The notes under the pieces were generated by a model, which saw only the letters and a program-made list of their open reading frames with translations, searched no databases and was not told where the DNA came from. A DNA stretch of 64,000 nt from the NCBI GenBank assembly GCA_900016875.1, contig FCNR01000017.1:1-64000 (forward strand), given 5' to 3'. The stretch comes from Eubacteriaceae bacterium CHKCI004. GTDB taxonomy: Bacteria > Bacillota > Clostridia > Lachnospirales > Lachnospiraceae. Shown piece by piece: positions 16,383 through 24,693 of this stretch; position 1 is the stretch's first letter; every line of letters starts with the position of its first letter. The position numbers were made by a program, and so were the translations under genes.

Positions 16383-18128
16383 ATGAGAAATTTAATGAAA
16401 GGGTTCTTTCGTCTATGCGGTGAAAAAAGTATTCGTATTAAGCAAAGTATTATTTTCGGTTTTATAGACGGCTTATTTGAGTCTTTTCCATTTTTAGCTG
16501 TTTTTTACTTGTTTCATAGATTAGGTATATTAAATTGGGAAGTTACTTTATTAACATTAACAGACGTTCTAATCATTACGGGAATATTTTTAATAGGTGT
16601 TGTTGGACGCTGGATAATGAAATATTTTGTATATACATTTCAAAGTGTAGCTAGTTATGACGCAGTAGCAACAGCACGTCTTTCTATTGGCGACCATTTA
16701 AAATTAGCACCTATGGGATATTTCACCTCTCATAGTATTGGAAATACTGTGACGACTTTAACTGATGATTTACATTATATAGAACAAAATTCAGCCAACA
16801 TTTTAGAAAAAACAATCAATGGCTGTATTAATGTTTTTGTGTTAATGATAGGGGTTTCTATTTTTAATTGGAAAATAGGAATTGTATTTTTAATAGGTTC
16901 AATATTATCACTCGTGATTATTTCTTTTATGCAAAGTGCAAGTTTAAAAACTGCTACTATTTCTAAAGAATTTCAAAATCAAGCAAATAATAAAGTTATT
17001 GAGTATTTACGTGGACTTTCCGTTTATAAATTATATCCGGAAAGCAAGAATACATCAAAAGAAATGATGAACGTATTTCAGCGTTTAAGAGATAGTTCCT
17101 ACAATATGGAAAAATCGTTTATAGGTAAAAGTATGATGTTTCTTTTAGTGGAACGCTGTGTATGTGGGTTGATTATGATATTGACAGGGATATTTGTTCT
17201 CCAGAATTCTATGTCGATTGAGAATGCTGTGATTATGTTTGTGGCAGTCTTTATTATTTACAAACCATTAGAAAACTTGGGGTCTATGACAGGAATGATA
17301 CGAATGATGGAAATATCATTAAATAGAATTGAGAATATGCAAGAAGTTCCCATTATGAAAGGCGGTAACAAGTCTAGTTGTGATTATAGGATTGAATTGG
17401 AAAACGTCTCCTTTAAATATGAAGACGATCAGTTAGATGTTATTCGTGATTTATCATTGACTATTCCTGCTAATTCGTTAACTGCTATTGTTGGAGCTTC
17501 TGGCTGTGGGAAAACGACCTTAACACGATTAATTGCTAGATTTTGGGATTGCACATCTGGAAGTGTAAAAATCGGTGGCGTAAATGTTAAAGATATTGAT
17601 ATAGAGGAATTATACTCCTATTTTAGTATCGTTTTTCAAAACGTATTCTTATTTAATGATACTATTGAAAATAATATTAAGTTTGGAAATCCAAATGCTA
17701 CACATGAAGAAGTTGTGGCGTGTGCAAAAAAAGCTTGCTGTCATGAGTTTATAGAACAGCTTCCTAATAAATATGAAACAATTGTTGGTGAGAATGGTGG
17801 AACATTATCGGGTGGAGAAAAGCAAAGAATTTCTATTGCTCGTGCTATTTTAAAAGACGCACCTATCATTTTATTGGACGAAGCAACAAGTAGTGTTGAC
17901 CCTGAGAATGAATGGTTGTTACAACAAGCTATTAATGAACTTGTCAAAGGAAAGACGGTTATTATGATTGCTCATAAAATGAAAACTATTATGAACGCAG
18001 ACCAGATTGTTGTTATGGATAAAGGCAAAATCCACGGTTTAGGTACTCATGAAGAATTATTAGGTACTGACGCAATTTACACAAAATTCTGGAACGCCAG
18101 AAAAAATGCTTCAGAATGGCAGATATAA
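16383..18128 (+). CDS. ABC transporter half-molecule 2 (permease-ATPase fusion)
   Basis: A 581-residue partner of the preceding protein, with six predicted membrane helices, Walker A GASGCGKTT, Q-loop VFQNVFLF, signature LSGGEKQR, Walker B IILLDEATSSVD and an H-loop where the usual R after the His is Lys (IAHKM). Both ATP sites look competent in their core motifs. Starts immediately after the stop of its partner. In streptococcal heme-uptake loci (siaD-siaE, from memory) a similar pair precedes ECF genes. Confidence 0.9.
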   Translation: MRNLMKGFFRLCGEKSIRIKQSIIFGFIDGLFESFPFLAVFYLFHRLGILNWEVTLLTLTDVLIITGIFLIGVVGRWIMKYFVYTFQSVASYDAVATARLSIGDHLKLAPMGYFTSHSIGNTVTTLTDDLHYIEQNSANILEKTINGCINVFVLMIGVSIFNWKIGIVFLIGSILSLVIISFMQSASLKTATISKEFQNQANNKVIEYLRGLSVYKLYPESKNTSKEMMNVFQRLRDSSYNMEKSFIGKSMMFLLVERCVCGLIMILTGIFVLQNSMSIENAVIMFVAVFIIYKPLENLGSMTGMIRMMEISLNRIENMQEVPIMKGGNKSSCDYRIELENVSFKYEDDQLDVIRDLSLTIPANSLTAIVGASGCGKTTLTRLIARFWDCTSGSVKIGGVNVKDIDIEELYSYFSIVFQNVFLFNDTIENNIKFGNPNATHEEVVACAKKACCHEFIEQLPNKYETIVGENGGTLSGGEKQRISIARAILKDAPIILLDEATSSVDPENEWLLQQAINELVKGKTVIMIAHKMKTIMNADQIVVMDKGKIHGLGTHEELLGTDAIYTKFWNARKNASEWQI

Positions 18129-18141
18129 AGGAGGAAGAAAG

Positions 18142-18726
18142 ATGAACAATGCAAAGTTAAACGGAAAAGATTTGATTACAACAGGTATTTATACGGCGTT
18201 ATATATAGTAGCACTTTTTGTTGCCAGTGTTGCGAACGTAACACCTTTTACTTTTATGTTTTATCCTGCGGTGGCGTCATTGTTGGGTGCGGTATTTTTT
18301 ATCATGTTAGCAACAAAAATACATAAAGTTGGTGCAATTATTATTTGGGGTATTATAGTTGGTCTTCTATATATGGTATTGGGAATGGGAATGACCCTTC
18401 CATTTGCTATTGTTGGTGCAATTATCGCACAAATAATTATTACCAAAACAGGTTACACCAATTTTAAAATGACTACACTTGCGTACATAATTGTATCTGT
18501 TTTCTTCATCGGTGGATATGCTCAATTATTTGTTACAACAGAAAGTTATCTTGCTGAGTCTGTAAATCGTGGACTTTCGCAGGAATTTGTTGACGGACTG
18601 GCAAGTTATGCAACAGTACCATTTTTGATTATTATGATTGTTGTTTCAGCGGTATTTGCCCTTTTAGGCTGTTTATTGGCGAAGAAGATACTAAAAAAAC
18701 ATTTGGTGAAAGCAGGTGTCCTGTAA
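18142..18726 (+). CDS. ECF transporter substrate-binding (S) component, MptD-like
   Basis: A 194-residue membrane protein with five or six hydrophobic helices (for example TTGIYTALYIVALFVASVAN and VGAIIIWGIIVGLLYMVLGM) and the small S-component topology. The ATG at 18142 follows an AAAGGAGG site, so the frame from 18106 that overlaps the ABC gene is not used. S components bind the substrate and give the ECF transporter its specificity; this one resembles the MptD-type group whose ligand is not settled. T and ATPase genes follow, making a complete group I-like ECF transporter. Confidence 0.8.
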   Translation: MNNAKLNGKDLITTGIYTALYIVALFVASVANVTPFTFMFYPAVASLLGAVFFIMLATKIHKVGAIIIWGIIVGLLYMVLGMGMTLPFAIVGAIIAQIIITKTGYTNFKMTTLAYIIVSVFFIGGYAQLFVTTESYLAESVNRGLSQEFVDGLASYATVPFLIIMIVVSAVFALLGCLLAKKILKKHLVKAGVL

Positions 18727-19421
18727 TGGGACACCTAACTTTAGATGTAAGGACAAAGCTATTGCTTATTTTATATTCGAGTATTGTTGTATTTGCATTT
18801 TATTCTTTTTGGCTGGAAACGATTTTAATTATTTTACTCGGTACTATACAATTTTTGTCGAAGAAAAGTCTCGTTAGTTTAAGGCTCATTACACTATATG
18901 TTATATTTATTCTACTTCAAATTTTCTTATTACCTAAACTGACAGGGACGCTCTTAATGATGACTTCATTTTTTGTGGTGTCTTTCCGTAGACTGTTTCC
19001 ATGTTTCCTATCGGGAATTTTATTGATTAATACAACAACAGTATCAGAACTGACCTCCGGCTTAAGTAAGTTAAAAATACCTCGTCAAATAATTATTCCC
19101 TTGACAGTTACTTTACGTTACATTCCAACGGTTAAGGAAGAGTTCGGATATATTAAAGATGCAATGAAAATCCGTAAATTTAAAATAAGAAAGGATAAAT
19201 TTTTTTCAGATATTTTACAGCATATAGAATGTTATTATGTCCCTCTTCTTGTATCTGCTTCTCAAATTTCAGATGAATTGTCAACAAGTGCTGTTACAAG
19301 AGGAATAGAAAATCCTTGCAAAAAGACGTTTTTACACCCATGCTCTTTTGGCAAATTTGATGTAATCATTGTATCTATATTAGTGATTGTACTGATTTTT
19401 ATTATAAATGAAACTTTTTAG
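18726..19421 (+). CDS. ECF transporter transmembrane (T) component
   Basis: A 231-residue membrane protein of EcfT/CbiQ type: hydrophobic N-terminal half, then the coupling region with the conserved LRYIPTVKEEFGYIKDAMKIR helix and an SASQISDELSTSAVTRGIE block. These two segments are the coupling helices that contact the ATPases. The start shares one base with the stop of the S gene. Its role is to couple ATP hydrolysis to toppling of the S subunit. Confidence 0.85.
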   Translation: MGHLTLDVRTKLLLILYSSIVVFAFYSFWLETILIILLGTIQFLSKKSLVSLRLITLYVIFILLQIFLLPKLTGTLLMMTSFFVVSFRRLFPCFLSGILLINTTTVSELTSGLSKLKIPRQIIIPLTVTLRYIPTVKEEFGYIKDAMKIRKFKIRKDKFFSDILQHIECYYVPLLVSASQISDELSTSAVTRGIENPCKKTFLHPCSFGKFDVIIVSILVIVLIFIINETF

Positions 19422-19434
19422 GAGGTATGATGTT

Positions 19435-20898
19435 TTGATCGAATTAGATAATGTATCTTATCAATACAAAGGGAGCGACACCACAAACCTAAATAATTTT
19501 AGTTTAACAATACAAAAAGGAGAATGTGTTCTTTTATGTGGTAAAAGTGGGTGTGGTAAAACAACTGTAACAAAATTGGTGAATGGTATTATCCCTTATC
19601 TTTCCAATGGGGAAAAACAAGGGCTGGTTACGTTGAACAACCAAAACATAGAGAATATTCCTATGTATAAATTGTCACAGATAGTAGGCTCAGTGTTTCA
19701 AAATCCTAAGTCACAGTTTTTTAATTTAGATACTGATAGTGAGCTTACTTTTGCTTTAGAAAATCAAGGATTACCTGTGGACAAAATTAAAGAACGTTTA
19801 GAAGAAGTAACTAATAAGCTTGCCATTCATCATTTGAGAAAACGTAACATATTTGAATTGTCAGGTGGCGAGAAACAACTGATTGCTATTGCTTCTGTAT
19901 ATATGGCTAATCCAGAAATATTCGTATTAGACGAACCGACAGCAAATTTAGATTTGCTGGCAATAGATACCTTAAAAGAAATCTTACTCTATATGAAGCA
20001 AGAAGGAAAAACAATTTTAATTGCAGAACACCGTTTATCTTATCTGAAAGAAGTTGTAGATAAAGTTGTCTTTATGGAAAACGGCTTTTTAAAAGAAATA
20101 TATACCAATAAGGAATTTTACAATTTAAGCGATAGCAAAAGAAAGTCATTGGGTTTACGACGTCTTCATGATGAAATAGAGGAAGTGTCGGGCAATAGGT
20201 ATACAAAAAAAGAAATTAGCGTTTGTTTAAATAATATCAGTATTTCTTACGGGAAAAAATCTATTTTAACGAATATTTCTTTAAAGGCACACAAAGGAGA
20301 TATTATTGGTATAACGGGCAGTAATGGCATTGGTAAATCGTCTTTGTGCCGTACAATTTGCGGATTACATTCTTTGACAAAGGGTAATATTACTTATTCT
20401 GAAAATTTGGCGAGAATACCAATTAGATTGCAGATGAGCTATTTAATTATGCAGGACGTTAATCATCAGTTGTTTGGTGAAAGTGTTGAGGACGAGTGTA
20501 TAATGAATAATGATACCGCTACTGTAAAACAAATTGAGGATATATTAAAAATTATGGATTTGTTTTCCTATCGCCAAAAACACCCTATGGCACTATCGGG
20601 TGGTCAAAAACAGCGTTTGGCTATTGCAGTAAGCTTATTGCTAAAAAAAGATATATATATTTTTGACGAACCAACAAGTGGCTTGGATTATGTATCAATG
20701 TGTTCTGTAAGAGAACAAATTATTTCTCTTACAAAAAAAGGGGCAACTGTATTTTTGGTAACTCATGATATGGAATTATTGGATACACTTTGTAATCGTT
20801 GTTTATTCCTTTGTTCAGATAAGATAGTAGAAATCTTTCGAGATAAAAATAATTATAGTGTTCATGTAAAAAGGATGTTGCTAGAAAACAGAGAATGA
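19435..20898 (+). CDS. ECF transporter ATPase with two fused nucleotide-binding domains
   Basis: About 487 residues holding two ABC domains in tandem, equivalent to EcfA and EcfA' in one chain. First domain: Walker A GKSGCGKTT, signature LSGGEKQ, Walker B IFVLDEPTANLD, H-loop AEHR. Second: Walker A GSNGIGKSS, signature LSGGQKQR, Walker B IYIFDEPTSGLD, H-loop VTHD. A TTG at 19435, 8 bp after a perfect ggaggt site, is the likely start; the upstream ATG at 19408 lies inside the T gene and lacks one. This completes the cargo operon. Confidence 0.87.
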   Translation: MIELDNVSYQYKGSDTTNLNNFSLTIQKGECVLLCGKSGCGKTTVTKLVNGIIPYLSNGEKQGLVTLNNQNIENIPMYKLSQIVGSVFQNPKSQFFNLDTDSELTFALENQGLPVDKIKERLEEVTNKLAIHHLRKRNIFELSGGEKQLIAIASVYMANPEIFVLDEPTANLDLLAIDTLKEILLYMKQEGKTILIAEHRLSYLKEVVDKVVFMENGFLKEIYTNKEFYNLSDSKRKSLGLRRLHDEIEEVSGNRYTKKEISVCLNNISISYGKKSILTNISLKAHKGDIIGITGSNGIGKSSLCRTICGLHSLTKGNITYSENLARIPIRLQMSYLIMQDVNHQLFGESVEDECIMNNDTATVKQIEDILKIMDLFSYRQKHPMALSGGQKQRLAIAVSLLLKKDIYIFDEPTSGLDYVSMCSVREQIISLTKKGATVFLVTHDMELLDTLCNRCLFLCSDKIVEIFRDKNNYSVHVKRMLLENRE

Positions 20899-20993
20899 TA
20901 TGAGTACATACATAATGCGAAAGTTGGTGATAACGTGGGAAAATATTAATTGTAGAATTTTCTGAAAAAGAAGAGGCTTTATTTTATCAAACT

Positions 20994-21341
20994 ATGCAAT
21001 GGTTATCTTCAAAATTGAATACTAATTCATTAAATATGGAAATAAAAATAGAAGGACTTTTTATAAATCCATATAAACGCACTGTTATAGATAAAAACGA
21101 TAAACATATATATTTAACTGCAAAGGAGTTTGACCTACTATATTTCCTTTCCAGCCATAAAGGACAGGTATTTACCAAAGAACAGATTTACGAAAATGTA
21201 TGGGGATATGACAATGCGCCGGACGCAAGTAACCTTTCCTCATTTATTAGAAAGTTGAGACTAAAAATCGAACCACACCCAGACAATCCACGATATATTA
21301 TTACTGTCTGGGGTGTGGGATATAAATTCAGCGAAAAATAA
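20994..21341 (+). CDS. orphan winged-helix (OmpR/PhoB-type) DNA-binding protein, copy 1
   Basis: A protein of about 115 residues made of only the effector domain of an OmpR-type response regulator: LTAKEFDLLYFLSSHKGQVF, a recognition-helix region NLSSFIRKLRLKIE and the wing YIITVWGVGYKF. There is no receiver domain upstream. By alignment with copy 2, the true product may begin upstream at an ATT codon (20949, reading I-V-E-F-S-E), because copy 2 has GTG at the matching place; no ATG, GTG or TTG exists there. So this copy may be weakly translated or shortened at its N-terminus. Confidence 0.65.
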   Translation: MQWLSSKLNTNSLNMEIKIEGLFINPYKRTVIDKNDKHIYLTAKEFDLLYFLSSHKGQVFTKEQIYENVWGYDNAPDASNLSSFIRKLRLKIEPHPDNPRYIITVWGVGYKFSEK

Positions 21342-21389
21342 AACCGTAGCTGTATTTCACAATCTATTGTGATCTGCACGCTACGGTTT
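21341..21389 (+). terminator. terminator of winged-helix gene copy 1
   Basis: Stem aaaccgtagc / gctacggttt (21341-21350 and 21380-21389) with an inner stem tcacaat / attgtga, followed by a T. The same hairpin occurs after copy 2. Confidence 0.8.
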
Positions 21390-21488
21390 TTGAAATATAA
21401 TATAGATATTTTCATTAACGGGCAGATAGGAAAATAATAGAACGATAGATAAATAGGTTTGTCATTAGTATTAGCGGTTCTATCTCGT

Positions 21489-21534
21489 TGAATGAACATT
21501 ATTCATTGACAATCGTTCACTCGTGTTGTATAAT
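21489..21534 (+). promoter_or_regulatory. consensus promoter with operator, methyltransferase gene
   Basis: Perfect -35 ttgaca (21506-21511), 17-bp spacer and perfect -10 tataat (21529-21534). An inverted repeat tgaatga-N7-tcattga (21489-21509) covers the -35, as expected for a repressor site. A similar site lies at the promoter of the downstream TetR gene. Confidence 0.8.
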
Positions 21535-21556
21535 AACCTACGAAAGGAGCGATATT

Positions 21557-22168
21557 ATGAACCAAAATAAAGAAAATTCAAAAAAAACTTTCGACAAGCA
21601 GGCTATATCTTATGATACTGATATGGTAGGTGAACATGCAAGAAATTTATATGCTCCAATTTTAAAAAAACTGAAGCAGGAAGAACATGTTGGTTCACTT
21701 CTTGATTTAGGGTGTGGAACAGGAGCTTTGTTAGAAAGTATATTTAACTTGAATATTACAAAACAGTTATCTGGAATAGACTTATCTCCCAATATGATTG
21801 AAGAAGCAAAAAAAAAGATTGGCGATAATGCGAAATTATACATTGGAGATGCTGAAAATCTACCTTTTGAAGATAGCTTATTTGATACGGTGATATGTAA
21901 TGACTCATTTCATCATTACCCCTCACCGGATAAAGTAGTAAAAGAAGTATCACGGGTATTAAAAAAAGGTGGACTTTTCATTATTGGCGACTGTTGGCAA
22001 CCAGCAGGAGCCAGACAAATTATGAATTTTTACATGAAGCGTAGTAAAAGTGGTGATGTGAAAATATACTCAAAAAAGGAAATGGAAAATCTATTATCAA
22101 AAGATTTTTGTACAGTATTGTGGGAACATATTAGCAATACTTCTAGTTTAACAATAGCACGAAAATGA
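21557..22168 (+). CDS. class I SAM-dependent methyltransferase
   Basis: A 203-residue protein with the methyltransferase fold: motif I LLDLGCGTGALLE, acidic motif GIDLSPNMIEEA, GDAENLPFEDSLFD and a CNDSFHHYPSPDKVVKEVSRVLKKGGLFII motif close to those of UbiE/Methyltransf_11 enzymes. The substrate is a small molecule of unknown kind. The ATG at 21557 follows a GAAAGGAGC site. Being between a strong, operator-bearing promoter and a TetR-MATE pair, it may modify a toxic compound that the MATE pump expels, which is inference. AT-rich like its neighbours. Confidence 0.85.
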   Translation: MNQNKENSKKTFDKQAISYDTDMVGEHARNLYAPILKKLKQEEHVGSLLDLGCGTGALLESIFNLNITKQLSGIDLSPNMIEEAKKKIGDNAKLYIGDAENLPFEDSLFDTVICNDSFHHYPSPDKVVKEVSRVLKKGGLFIIGDCWQPAGARQIMNFYMKRSKSGDVKIYSKKEMENLLSKDFCTVLWEHISNTSSLTIARK

Positions 22169-22211
22169 CTGAATATTAGTCATTGACATGTAACGTCCAA
22201 GACATTACGAT
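22164..22211 (+). promoter_or_regulatory. promoter and operator of the second tetR gene
   Basis: An inverted repeat aatgact-gaatatt-agtcatt (22164-22184) overlaps a -35 ttgaca (22183-22188); tacgat follows after 17 bp (22206-22211). The operator begins within the last codons of the methyltransferase gene. The layout (repeat immediately before ttgaca) matches the methyltransferase promoter, suggesting one repressor for both. Confidence 0.65.
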
Positions 22212-22231
22212 GAAAAAGGAGGTGTGTAATA

Positions 22232-22792
22232 ATGCGTATTTCAAAAGAACCAGAAGAAAGAAAACAAGAAATTTTGGAAACAGCAATGAAGTTATTCGCA
22301 CAAAACGGTTTTGAAAAAACATCAATTTCTGATATTGCAAGAGAAATAGGCGTTGCTCAAGGACTTTGTTATAGATATTTCCCGTCTAAAGATGTTCTAT
22401 TCCAAACAGCTTTAGATGAGTATGCAAATATGTTAATTTCTAAAATGACAAAAGATATCGACATAAAACAAGACACTTTAAAGGAAATCCTTAATAAAAT
22501 GACGCTTTTTTCAGAACACGAAAGTGATACTTACTATCAAATGTTTCATGATAATCAAAATAAAAATTTTCATGATTTACTTGTTTTATGTGTTTGTAAA
22601 AAGCTAACTCCTATTGTTAAAGAAATAATTATTCGAGCTAATCAAAATCATGAGATAAATGTTTCTGATCCAGAAACGTGTGCGAGTTTTTGTGTTTTTG
22701 GTCAGTTAGGAATATTGATGAATAATGAAATTGCTTTAAATGAAAAAAGTGACAGAATAAAAGCCTTTTTTAATAAATTATTTAATTTTTGA
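22232..22792 (+). CDS. TetR/AcrR-family regulator of the methyltransferase-MATE module
   Basis: A 186-residue regulator with a typical N-terminal HTH (residues 10-57: RKQEILETAMKLFAQNGFEKTSISDIAREIGVAQGLCYRYFPSKD) and a helical ligand-binding domain. An AAAAGGAGG site precedes it. Similar inverted repeats at its own promoter, at the methyltransferase promoter and just before the MATE gene suggest that it controls all three. It is unrelated in detail to the TetR at 13873, so the cargo has two separately regulated modules. Confidence 0.9.
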   Translation: MRISKEPEERKQEILETAMKLFAQNGFEKTSISDIAREIGVAQGLCYRYFPSKDVLFQTALDEYANMLISKMTKDIDIKQDTLKEILNKMTLFSEHESDTYYQMFHDNQNKNFHDLLVLCVCKKLTPIVKEIIIRANQNHEINVSDPETCASFCVFGQLGILMNNEIALNEKSDRIKAFFNKLFNF

Positions 22793-22793
22793 T

Positions 22794-22820
22794 ATATTCC
22801 CTGCTTAAAGCAGGGAATAT
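22794..22820 (+). terminator. hairpin after tetR
   Basis: Perfect 13-bp stem atattccctgctt / aagcagggaatat with a minimal loop. The T-run is short, so it may be a partial terminator between tetR and the MATE gene. Confidence 0.65.
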
Positions 22821-22834
22821 TTAAACGCTAAATA

Positions 22835-22851
22835 TGAATGATGTTCATTCA
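22835..22851 (+). promoter_or_regulatory. operator candidate before the MATE gene
   Basis: Perfect inverted repeat tgaatga-tgt-tcattca, 17 bp before the MATE start codon. The half-site tgaatga also occurs in the methyltransferase promoter operator, with a longer spacer. Confidence 0.6.
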
Positions 22852-22868
22852 ATAACGGAGGACTTATT

Positions 22869-24185
22869 ATGAATAGTAAGATAGACTTTATTAATGGAGA
22901 TACAAAAAAATGTTTATTATCCATGACGCTTCCAATGATTGTCGCTATGTTTTTAAATATGGCATACAATTTAGTGGATAGTCTTTGGATTGGGAACTTA
23001 TTAGGAGAACAAGCCTATGCGGCACTTACAAATTCTACACCTATAATCTTGATTTTAACCTCAATCGGTATGGGGGCAACAAATGGTGTTTCTATTCTTT
23101 TATCGCAAGCAATCGGAGCAAAAAAAGACACAAAGAAAAATCGTGTATTATCTACTTCATTTTTTGTGTCTGTAATATTTTCAATACTGATTACAATTTT
23201 ATTAGAAGTATTTTTAAACCCTATTTTAACTGCTTTGAATACGCCAGATGAAATATTTGATATGGCACGAAGCTACTTGTCTATTTATATCTTAGGTTAT
23301 GTAGCTGTCTATTTATATTTATATTTCACAGCGGTTTTAAGAAGTTTCGGAAATACAATGTTTCAAGCTGTTGCAATGCTTGTATCTACCCTACTTAATG
23401 CAATTTTAGACCCTATACTTATTAAAATAATTGGATTTCATGGTGCGGCTATTGCAACATTGACCTCACAAATTATCTGCTTGATTTTTATGTGTATCTA
23501 TATTTCAAAAAAGAAATTATTTAAGTTTACTCTATCTGATTTTGATAAATCGGAAATTATGCCACTTATTAAAAATGCTGTGCCGTCGGTTATTCAGCAG
23601 AGTATTCCCGCTATTAGCACGACTTTTCTGACCGCATTAGTAAGCGGTTATGGTATTTCAGCTATTGCCGGTTATGGTGTAACAGGAAAATTAGAAACCA
23701 TACTATTCTATCCAGCTATGGCATTAAATATGGTATTGACTTCAATAGTTGGACAATGTATAGGCGGAAAACGAATTGATAGAGCTAAAGATTATTTAAA
23801 ATTATCTTTGAAATATGGAAGTATCACTTTAATTATACTATCACTGATTATTATTGTTTTCTCAAAACAATTAGCAGGGCTTTTTGTGGCAAGTGATAAT
23901 GTAGCAGTTATTGTTAATCAGTATTTTACGATAGTCAGCATAGGCTATGTTCTTTACACAATTACAAGCTGTTGTCTAGGTACATTAAATGGACTTGGAA
24001 AACCAACAAGAAGTATGATACTTATGATTTTTTACTATATTGTTATCCGTATTCCATTAGCATATATTTTCGCAAGTTTAGGAAGTGGTTTAACTGGAAT
24101 TTGGTTAGCTATTTTAATCAGTCATATTATTGCTTGTATTGCAAGTGTAGTATGTGATATTGGTTCTATGAAAATAGAGGGATAA
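22869..24185 (+). CDS. MATE-family efflux transporter
   Basis: A 438-residue integral membrane protein with about twelve hydrophobic helices. The N-terminal LPMIVAMFLNMAYNLVDSLWIG block and the repeated SQAIGAKKD / GQCIGGKRIDRAKDYL segments, one in each half, are typical of MATE (DinF/NorM-like) exporters, which use Na+ or H+ gradients to remove cationic drugs and similar compounds. Under the control of the upstream TetR operator. Substrate unknown. Together with the methyltransferase it looks like a resistance cassette carried by the ICE. Confidence 0.93.
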   Translation: MNSKIDFINGDTKKCLLSMTLPMIVAMFLNMAYNLVDSLWIGNLLGEQAYAALTNSTPIILILTSIGMGATNGVSILLSQAIGAKKDTKKNRVLSTSFFVSVIFSILITILLEVFLNPILTALNTPDEIFDMARSYLSIYILGYVAVYLYLYFTAVLRSFGNTMFQAVAMLVSTLLNAILDPILIKIIGFHGAAIATLTSQIICLIFMCIYISKKKLFKFTLSDFDKSEIMPLIKNAVPSVIQQSIPAISTTFLTALVSGYGISAIAGYGVTGKLETILFYPAMALNMVLTSIVGQCIGGKRIDRAKDYLKLSLKYGSITLIILSLIIIVFSKQLAGLFVASDNVAVIVNQYFTIVSIGYVLYTITSCCLGTLNGLGKPTRSMILMIFYYIVIRIPLAYIFASLGSGLTGIWLAILISHIIACIASVVCDIGSMKIEG

Positions 24186-24252
24186 AAATAGACTGGATTA
24201 AAATGATTATTAATTATTTGTTGAAAGTTGGTGATGATATGGGAAAATATTA

Positions 24253-24645
24253 GTGATTGAGTTTTCTGAAAATGAAGAAAAAATATTTCAACAAACCGTT
24301 GAGTGGCTAACGTCTAAACTTAATAATTCTCCTGAGTTAATAAAACCTAGCAAGACACAATTCTATTTGAATTTATACACTAGGACTTTTGTAAATGAGA
24401 ATGGAAAATCTGTCTATCTGACAGCTAAAGAATTTGACCTATTATATTTCCTTTCCAGCCACAAAGGACAGGTATTCACAAAAGAACAAATTTACGAAAA
24501 AGTATGGGGATATGACAATGCACCAGACGCAAGCAATCTTTCCTCATTCATCAGAAAGCTAAGACTAAAAATCGAACCACACCCAGACAATCCACGATAC
24601 ATCATCACTGTCTGGGGTGTGGGATATAAATTCAGCGAAAAATAA
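24253..24645 (+). CDS. orphan winged-helix (OmpR/PhoB-type) DNA-binding protein, copy 2
   Basis: A 130-residue protein starting at GTG (MIEFSENEEKIFQQTVEW...), about 9 bp after a GGGA stretch. An N-terminal part of about 55 residues is followed by a complete OmpR-type winged helix identical to copy 1 except for one residue (K for N in KEQIYEKVWGYDN). There is no phosphoacceptor domain, so it is not a classical response regulator. It may act as a constitutive DNA-binding protein for the cargo or element genes. Confidence 0.8.
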   Translation: MIEFSENEEKIFQQTVEWLTSKLNNSPELIKPSKTQFYLNLYTRTFVNENGKSVYLTAKEFDLLYFLSSHKGQVFTKEQIYEKVWGYDNAPDASNLSSFIRKLRLKIEPHPDNPRYIITVWGVGYKFSEK

Positions 24646-24693
24646 AACCGTAGCTGTATTTCACAATCTATTGTGATCTGCACGCTACGGTTT
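24645..24693. terminator. terminator of winged-helix copy 2, shared with convergent XRE gene
   Basis: Same hairpin as after copy 1 (aaaccgtagc / gctacggttt with inner tcacaat / attgtga), followed by ttttattt. Its right arm abuts the stop codon of the minus-strand XRE gene. Confidence 0.8.

Larger units (their letters stand above)
20920..21390 (+). repeat. direct repeat copy 1 (winged-helix gene plus terminator)
   Basis: From the aaagttggtgat...gggaaaatatta stretch to the terminator, this region repeats at 24228-24694. The first half is moderately similar, while from the LTAKEFDLL codons to the terminator the two copies are nearly identical and the last 75 residues differ at one position. The copies lie about 3.3 kb apart in the same orientation and bracket the methyltransferase-TetR-MATE module. 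Confidence 0.9.

Noticed and set aside
14646-18128. Antibiotic exporter such as a TetAB-type determinant
   Set aside because: The ABC pair could be a drug exporter by fold, but the co-operonic ECF import genes make uptake-related function at least as likely, so no drug call was made.
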